NCBI GenBank assembly: GCA_951230915.1
Contig: OX579637.1
Location: 27,590,001-27,654,000, forward strand
Origin: Antitrichia curtipendula
Taxonomy: Eukaryota; Streptophyta; Bryopsida; Hypnales; Leucodontaceae
Length of the DNA: 64,000 nt
Reading direction: 5' to 3'
The notes under the pieces are model-generated. The model searched no databases and was not told where the DNA came from. It saw nothing but the letters and a program-made list of their open reading frames with translations. Below are positions 56,680 through 64,000 of the stretch, in pieces (positions within the stretch are counted from its first letter, which is position 1; the number at the start of each line of letters is the position of its first letter). Position numbers and translations under genes: made by a program.

Positions 56680-59600
56680 AAGTAGATAGTTTGTAGGCAT
56701 AGGAAGTGATTAGAAGCTTTAAGATTTTTTAGGATATTTTTTATATTTAAAGAAAAAATAAGAAAAAAATATTTATTAGTTGTAGTAGTTGGAAATTTAA
56801 TTTTAAATATGTCTAAAGAAAAAAAAGGAATAAAAATGGTATGGAAAAAAAAATAGATTTAGTTAACAAATTATCTTAGTTCATATATTGATGTGAATTT
56901 TCTGTTTTTTCAGAATTGAATGTTTTGGATGGTGTGCAATAAAATGTATTTTAACTTCAATTTTATGTATATCATTTTGTAGCTTCTTAATTGTTTTTCC
57001 AATCTGCAACACATTTGATTTTTAACTCCATGGACATTAACGTATTGTATAATGAGTCTTTTTTTATAAACTGTAGTATCTAGGTGTATGCCAAAGTGTC
57101 TGCTTCAATCTTTACGTTAAGTATTTATTATCCCATGGCCTAATTCCGAAGCATAAAACCATCCTTCTATTGTCCCTTACTCCAAAATTGGCAAGCAATT
57201 TCTTGTACATGCATAAATGAATCATTTTCTTGGCATGTTACTGTCTGAGTTTATTAAATTGTATCAATTTAATGAACTCTTTTGCATGCTAATTTAGGAT
57301 CACAAATAAAATGAGAATCCAAATTATCTTGTTTTAATGAATATAGCCTTTTTTTAATTTTAGGGTTGTTTTGTTTGGACCACTATGCTATAAAAAGGGC
57401 TTATTGTGTTGGAAATTTTTCTATCAATCACCAATTGAAACAAGAATTGTATTCCACATTGCTAATGAAGTATATTCTTTTATATGATGTACAAAAACTT
57501 TCTAGAAATCAGAACAAATACTGCAATAAATACTACAATAAATACTGCAATAAATAGTGCAAAAAATGAATATAATCCATGTACATGAAATCCAAATACT
57601 ATTGTACCTTCATTAAATTTACTTTTAGTACAATACATATAATTATTGTCTATCTTATAGACAAGATGAAATCCATGTTCTTAATGTACATAGATAATAA
57701 ACCATACATCTATAAATCATATGCAATCATGTGCATTACTTCAAAAATAGAATACATGATAAATAATGCACATCAAATGATTTTTAGTCATTTGACATGG
57801 CATGATCACTTGGAAGATGAACATCATTGAGGGAACTTAGTGAAATCGGGGAATGGTAGTAGGATGAGCATGTTTGAGGTAAAATAAAGGTCCATATTCT
57901 CAGCCACAATGGAATACAACATAATTGACTCCATATCTTTTAATGTATGCAATAGATGGGAAGGCTGATCTAACAAAACTATTGTGAGATATTAATAGAG
58001 CATTGAAACATGAATATAAAACCTTTGGAGGTTTGTACAGATTATGAAAATATCTATAGTTGTCCTTTAAAATCAAGAAATCTCTTTATGTTCATGATGT
58101 TGATATAGTCAATGATTATTATGTTCTTTGGTTCAATTTTGACAATTGGATAGCCTACAACAATATACGCGTTGCATATAGGAAGGTGGTGCAGAACCTC
58201 TAAATTAAAAAATGCATCAGATTTCATCATTTTAGGTCTACAAAAAAATAGATAAAAGTAGTCAAAAATAGGATATCATTTCATATAATATCTATTACTA
58301 AAAGTGCTGATAAAGGAAAAAATAAGACATTGCAGAAGGCCCGTTTTACTCTAGCAGACCATGTACATATAACAAAATTGAGTAACATATTTTTGTCCTT
58401 AATTTTGTTTCCTAAAATGTACATCCAATCAGATTCTAACATGGCAACTTGTATAATCACATGGCACATGATTGTTTCTAGTATTTCATTTTTTTCCAAA
58501 ACTAAATTTGGCCTTAGTTGAACTAGCCAACATCAAACGGTTCTTTGGATAGTCCAAATTTCCTATAAGGCCATATTTTGTATACAATGAAGAGTTAGTT
58601 CAATATGGATTAATTTAAAGTTGATTTACCATTTATTTAATACAATGACATGCTTCAACTCTTATCACAAAAGTTCACTAAACTTTAAAATTAATCATTA
58701 TTGCCTACAACCACAAAGAAGGCAATTAGTCTTGCAACAATAATATAAGCACGTACTTACAATAGTTTTCATTCTTCCAAATAAATATCATTTTTTTGCT
58801 AATAAAAGATTCAAGACCTGAGTACTCATAAATATTTTAGCACATGGGATAATTCCAAAACGACAGCTTCTACAGATTAGAAGTATGTATTGCTAATGAA
58901 CAAAATCAAATTCAAATTTAAGGGATAATATAATTGATTTTATGCCATAGCCCTAGAATTATGATATATTTTAGAGATGATGCGTTTAAAAATTCACCAA
59001 TTGATTATTCTCTAATTCAATTTAGAATTTAGAGTTTCATAAATATTGCCTACCAATTACTACATAGGTAGTAGTTATTCCTGAAAAACTAGAGAAGTAT
59101 TTGTTAAATCCATAATCAAATATTATGCAACATTGAAAAAAAATGATTAATATTAAAGTCTATAGAAATGTAAGACCTAGAATGTTCACATTTCACATTA
59201 AAAGTTTGCATTCATAATAACAATTATGTACATCCTAATTAAATAATGATGTAGTTGTACATCAAATACAATTGTGTAAAAAATCAACAAAAAAATTGTA
59301 TGATTTGGTACAATCTCCTCATAAAGGACATGATTACATGTTAGGAAGTTCAGCACAAGTGGAAGTGCTTTGAATTAAAAAAATTAACTCATCTTGATTA
59401 CAAATACAGATTGTTAAATTTGTTTAGCAATATTTATGTGCACTTATATCCCTTCATTTTGAGCTTTACAAATAAATTATTCTCTTATTGTTTAACCTGT
59501 ACAATTTCATAGCCTTTTTCTTGTCAAAAGCACTGAACACGGCCATTTGTTTGACAAGGTGCAAAACACTTAAAGTTTTTATTTTGGTGGCATATCTAAT

Positions 59601-60458
59601 CATAGGATGTAAATGAAGGTAAAGGCAAGACTACCAACACCTTCTCCATTTTTTTCCTTGGATTAGCCAAACACAAACAAGCACCTACAAATAAACAGGG
59701 GTGGAGGTGGGACTACAACCACTTTCTCTATTTTTTTCCTTGCAATAGCCAAGAACTAACAAGCACCCACATTCTCTTGCACCTTGATTGAGTTCTATTG
59801 CATGATGATTTCTAGTATTGAACCTTCTTTACTACAACTTTTTGCACTCTGTATTTGAATGAACAATATATTATGTTTCAGGATTTTGTTGAGAAAAGAG
59901 AAAAAAAAAATTGGAAAAAGAAAATTGAAGTTTATGATTTTCCTAAAAAAGAAACCATAGAATTATATATCCTAAAATTGAAAATCCATTAACCTTCTTA
60001 TGTGAAACATGGAAATTGAGTATTGTAAATTTTGAATTCTAAGACCGTGAAATCTAAAGCTAAGATTGTGAACCCTGAAAACCTAAGACTATGAACCTTG
60101 TAATCTAAACTCGTCAACAATAATCTCTATTTCCATGGAGCCCCAAAAACCTAAAACCAATGAAGTCTAAATCCTACCAATGATAATTTTAGAAATATGA
60201 ACTCAGTGAACACTAAATCCAAACACCATGGACCCTAGTTCCTTGAACTTGAAACCATGCACCTATAATCCTAGAATGCAGGAAAAATAAAATATTATTT
60301 AAGAAAAAAATTAATGAGGATTTGAAGAAGGTAAATTAAGAATAAAAAAAATTGCCAATCTGACTTGTTCTAATCAATCAAAAATGAATTCTTTCTTTTT
60401 TCTTTTTAAATTTTTTTTTTAATATTTAAAAAATAATAATTTACATGCTGTAAGTGCA
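56680..60458. other. AT-rich spacer, small repeats only
   Basis: At 57515-57562 AATACTGCAATAAAT is repeated three times. At 59625-59790 an 82-bp segment with CTTCTCCATTTTTTTCCTTG and TAGCCAA, then AACAAGCACC, is present twice. At 60044-60260 GTGAACCCT/CTAAAACC-like words recur loosely. I see no gene or RNA. Confidence 0.5.
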
Positions 60459-60582
60459 CTATTGTATGTAGAAAAACATCCCTTTTGACACTTGATGTTT
60501 TCCTACTATTAAAGCATCGAGTATGGATTGAGGAACCAATTGAGCATTAGAGAAAAGAGAGTGTTTAAGAGCTTGAACTGCT

Positions 60583-61388
60583 TTGCTTGGAGCATCATTG
60601 ATTGTTAGAAATGTGTACAACAATATCATCCTTGAATGCAATGAATTTGAACATGTCAGTCAAGATTTGGATTGCAAATTTTCTACCTATAAATCAAGAG
60701 CTCCACGCCCTCCCTTTATGTCCATTAGGGATGCATGGATTTTGAAAATGCGGTCTACTTTGTAGTAAATGACTACACGTACCTTCTCCCCTTGTTGATT
60801 GCGGCACAACATTCAAAATTGCATCTAATATTGCAAATGAAAGAACGCACGCCTATTTCAAAATGGAAGCCAATAATTGACAGCTGAAGAATTCCAACCC
60901 ACATTAGTCATAACCTAGGAGCATCATGAAGCTTGCTCTTTCATGCACTTCAATATGTTGAGGAGGCTCATAAGTTTGGCATTTGTGTTTTCTATTATTT
61001 CCAAGCTTTCTAAGCTGAGGCAAAAAAAAACTCCCATTGACCAATTTGTTGCAAAGTATGATATCGTCACCCCCAACTTTTCCGCATTTGACAATTGTCA
61101 CATTTCTTCACTTGTAATGACATCCCTGCACTATTCTATATTTTGGCATGTGTAGATAGAGAAGGAAATACAGTTCGAAAGAACCAGTTGCTACACACAC
61201 TGGTCTCATGCTCTGCAAAGACAATGTTTGAGAGCAGGATTTACCTTGAGAAGGAGAACAATACAAAGGTTTGGGTGCCACTGAATGTAAAAACCGTATA
61301 CATGGTTGATGACGATGATGCCAGATATGCCTCGTATGTGAATAGAATATGGATATGTATTTGTAAACATAGTGGAAGAGCATCATGA
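60583..61388 (+). pseudogene. unrecognised coding remnants
   Basis: Short protein-like frames follow each other: 60583-60765 (APRPPFMSIRDAWILKMR), 60943-61155 (SIISKLSKLRQKKTPIDQFV) and 61095-61388 (VWVPLNVKTVYMVDDDDARY and VNRIWICICKH). The last has strand-rich composition with an acidic turn. No family was recognised and the pieces may be unrelated. Confidence 0.25.
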
Positions 61389-62755
61389 GATGCATGGTGG
61401 CATTCCAATGCCAATGTATCATTAGATCCCATAATAATTGTATCAAGGGATTGCACACTTGAGGGGTGCACTTAGTTCTACTACAACAAACCACATGCAA
61501 ACTAGTTGTTTTCTAATAAACTATAATTTCAACCTAAAATTTTGAGCATTGTTTAATAATGACTATAGATTTCTATTGCCAAAATTTCCAACTCAAATAA
61601 AATATGAAATGATTTCTAGAAGAGGTTGAAAATGAACTAAAATGGCATGTTTTCTAACTCAAATAAATATAGAGAATACATTTAGATGACCATTGAATCA
61701 ATATTCAACTCAAAATGAGCTTTCAATAGATAGTTAATTGTAGGAATTTTTTGTTCATTTTTTACACAATTTTTTCTTATATAATATAGGGGTGTAAAAG
61801 TTATTTTTCAGTTCTACAATGTATCTTTTTACTTCAAAATTTTGTAACTAATTATTATTAATAAATAAAAATATTAGTAATTCAAATAATAAACTTTCAA
61901 AGTAAAAAAGTCTATTCATATTATTTTTATTTTTATTTATTTAAAATTCAAAAAGTATATAGGAGGTCCAAAGTTTAGTTTGTACATGGTTTCTAATGGA
62001 TACTCTAAGTGAATTCTCTGAGATTGCACAATATTTTCTTTTGGAGAACCTCCAATATGTATATTGGGAAATTCTATGGTCATTATATTTGAAGTTATTG
62101 TTATAGACGTTTGATGGAACTCATTACAACTTAATTAAGAGATCCCACGACAAATGTAGTGGGGCATACAAGTATATCTAAATTGAGAGATCCTAGGATC
62201 GACGAATTGAAAGAACCATCTTTACTTGTCTTTGGGGATCTTGCAATATACGCATCCGGGGATCCCATAATACATGTATCCGGTGATCTCCTCCCACATG
62301 TATGCGGAGAGATTACAATTGTAATGAGGTAGAGATCATGTTCATATAATAGTCTCTACGCAAGTCATTGATATATGCGCAAAACAACATTTGTGCATTC
62401 AAGAAGTATCGTAGGATCTCCTAATGCAAAAAATGTTGACAATTGATTTGAATATTATTATATGCATGTATTTATTTCTTCTTCCCAAATGTATTTAGAA
62501 ATCTCCAAATACAAGATAATCATGTTCATAATTGGAATACCCTTTGTAGGCCACGCGTTGCAGCTGCTTAGCATTTTGTAGGTTTTGTTAGTGTGAATAA
62601 ATGTTGTCTCCTTTGTAGGCCACAACATGGGTGTTTTTGTGACAACTTGCCAATCCTGGTCTAAAATGCATAATATACATAGGATTCAGAGGTCTATCCG
62701 AATGCTACAATTACTGATTCATGAATAAAATAACCACTAATAATGGATTCATTTT
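61389..62755. repeat. AT-rich spacer with GATC-centred motifs at 62100-62520
   Basis: AGAGATCCCACGAC (62139), GAGAGATCCTAGGATCGACG (62185), GGGGATCTTGC, CATCCGGGGATCCCATAAT (62252), ATCCGGTGATCTCCTCCC (62279), GGATCTCCTAATGC (62413) and AATCTCCAAATAC recur within 400 bp. They look like relatives of the GGAGATCTC motifs at 23036-25275. No gene seen. Confidence 0.5.
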
Positions 62756-63043
62756 TTGAGTCCATTGCTAATGCAATTATCCCATTTGTTGGAGGAACAC
62801 AAGCAGAAGGTGAATCACAATAGTCTAGTAATGTATGTGAGTTGTTTTCCTTTGGTAATTGAATTAAGTTGCTTGTTCTTGGATTTGGAGAGGTTGGAGA
62901 AGGGATTGTTAAGGTGGTTTGTTTCTAAAGCCAGTGGCTTGGTTTGGTACGACCTCAATCTATTAGACCAAAATTTTAGATTTTATTTTGCTTTCCTTGT
63001 CACAAGGGTGTTAGAACTCTTGAAGATGTTCAAGAGCGGGTAG
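62756..63043 (+). pseudogene. possible coding remnant
   Basis: An open frame of 95 codons has an amphipathic, leucine-rich composition (LEKGLLRWFVSKASGLVWYD). No family recognised. It may be an upstream part of the fragment at 63335. Openness is the only support. Confidence 0.2.
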
Positions 63044-63334
63044 TGCTATGCAGAGCCACTAATTTTGTAATAACATCTAAAGATCTTTCAATGGCCCCAT
63101 GTTTGTATTTTTGTTAGGGAGCTTGGTTTGGACTTGATGTGCACTAGAGAGATTCAAAAGGTTTGTTTCTTTTGTTGTGTCAAATACTATACTGGAGGCT
63201 AGATGATCATTATAGGATAAAACACTTGGTGAAGAGTCCATTGGCATCATATTCCTCAATATTCTTGTAGGTAAGAAAGATGACATAATAAGTCACGTTC
63301 CCTAGTCACTATTTGAGTGCTAATTTCCTACTAG

Positions 63335-64000
63335 ATGTTCGTTGAAGTAGATAGTGGATCATTTTTCTACCATTCTGAGATGGACGACCCTCTAGCTTAC
63401 CTTGGTGGTAGAATGAAAGCACCTTATCAATTTGTCTTTTGTAAACCCAATGTTGAGCTGAAGGGCTCTCTATATGACCACAAGACTAGAAATGAGGAAA
63501 TTTGGATGGTCAATTGTGTGAAATGTTGCAGGCGTGTATATTTCCAGCATTCTAACCAATTCTATTAGTTGTTGGTTAGATAGAAGTACTACTTGAAGTC
63601 CTTCAAGGACCATCGCAAGTATTGGATCTTAATGAGTGGACAACTTGAAAAATTGGAGAGGGAGAGTAACTGAAAATTTGTCTTACTACAAGGTGCTGAA
63701 GTTTGTGCCATGGTCTGATATATAATTTATGATATATTCAAGTTGACATACCATAGAGATCATTGAGATAAATAATGTGGGCATGATTTTGGCAACACAC
63801 GGAAACAAATGAATCAAACACCTAAGGATTCCAATTGTTCAGTTTACTAGAACTGTGAAAGCCATCATAGACAAGAAAGTTGATCAAGTGCTCCACCAAA
63901 TGCGCAACATCATAAACAGGAGGGTTGATACTTTAAAATTCTTCCTTGCATAAAGAAATTGGAAATAAATTCAAGCAAATGCCAATAAGGTATTTCCCCT
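63335..64000 (+). pseudogene. unrecognised coding fragment running off the window
   Basis: The frame reads VEVDSGSFFYHSEMDDPLAY, LGGRMKAPYQFVFCKPNVEL and KGSLYDHKTRNEEIWMVNCV, with a C-x2-C near VNCVKCCRRVY, up to TAG at 63566. After stops, a helical frame, RTVKAIIDKKVDQVLHQMRN followed by RRVDTLKFFLA, is seen near 63850-63950. It reads like real protein, but I do not recognise it. Multicopy transposon-type protein is the likely class, given the surroundings. The 3' end lies outside the window. Confidence 0.35.

Noticed and set aside
62756..63043. Oxidoreductase-like GFGEVGEG motif in an alternative frame
   Set aside because: The glycine motif stands alone between stops, with no Rossmann-like continuation.

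Overview
The window looks like nuclear DNA of a land plant with a large, repeat-rich genome. Evidence: GT-AG introns, a short TTTAGGG run (29963-29983), a hAT transposase with a DUF659-like core, a CACTA element with the plant-type CACTACTAGAAAA end, and a Stowaway-type MITE starting CTCCCTCCGTCCC. I could not place the species. The protein families suggest, but do not prove, a non-seed plant. No intact ordinary host gene was recognised: almost every coding stretch carries stops or frameshifts, so it reads as old transposon-like or multicopy gene families in decay.

Layout. 1-5460 is AT-rich, with a 217-bp MITE and an unrecognised minus-strand pseudogene. 5460-27340 is a cluster of two gene families in several copies. 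One family (copies A, B and C) has a ParB-like motif (IIxxQHxxxA) followed, in A and B, by a stretch resembling motif I of N4/N6 DNA methyltransferases, with introns at matching places. The other family (five pieces) resembles FCP1/NIF-type HAD phosphatases. Introns and spacers of this cluster carry short quasi-palindromic motifs whose sequence is particular to each copy. Tandem arrays (116 bp and 85 bp) are built around such motifs.

29660-47334 reads as one 17.7-kb hAT element, with 10-bp ends (TAGGGTTGTC / CAAGGTTGTC) and an 8-bp target duplication (GAACAAAG). It holds three decayed genes: the transposase (+), a pseudokinase-like gene (-), and a coiled-coil/RING-like gene (+). Each is preceded by a block of GACGG/CCGTC repeats, then a TATA box, then the start codon about 200 bp further on. 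A 1163-bp CACTA element interrupts the RING-like gene; removing it with one target copy keeps the reading frame.

47343-64000 is AT-rich. It holds a Stowaway-like MITE, a family of diverged repeats, a palindromic 126-bp repeat (TATCCTTGAGTCAAGGATA), a decayed DUF7869-like gene, and a coding fragment running off the right edge.

The best candidates for something undescribed are the ParB/methylase-like family with copy-specific palindromes in its introns, and the 17.7-kb hAT element carrying three genes under similar promoters.
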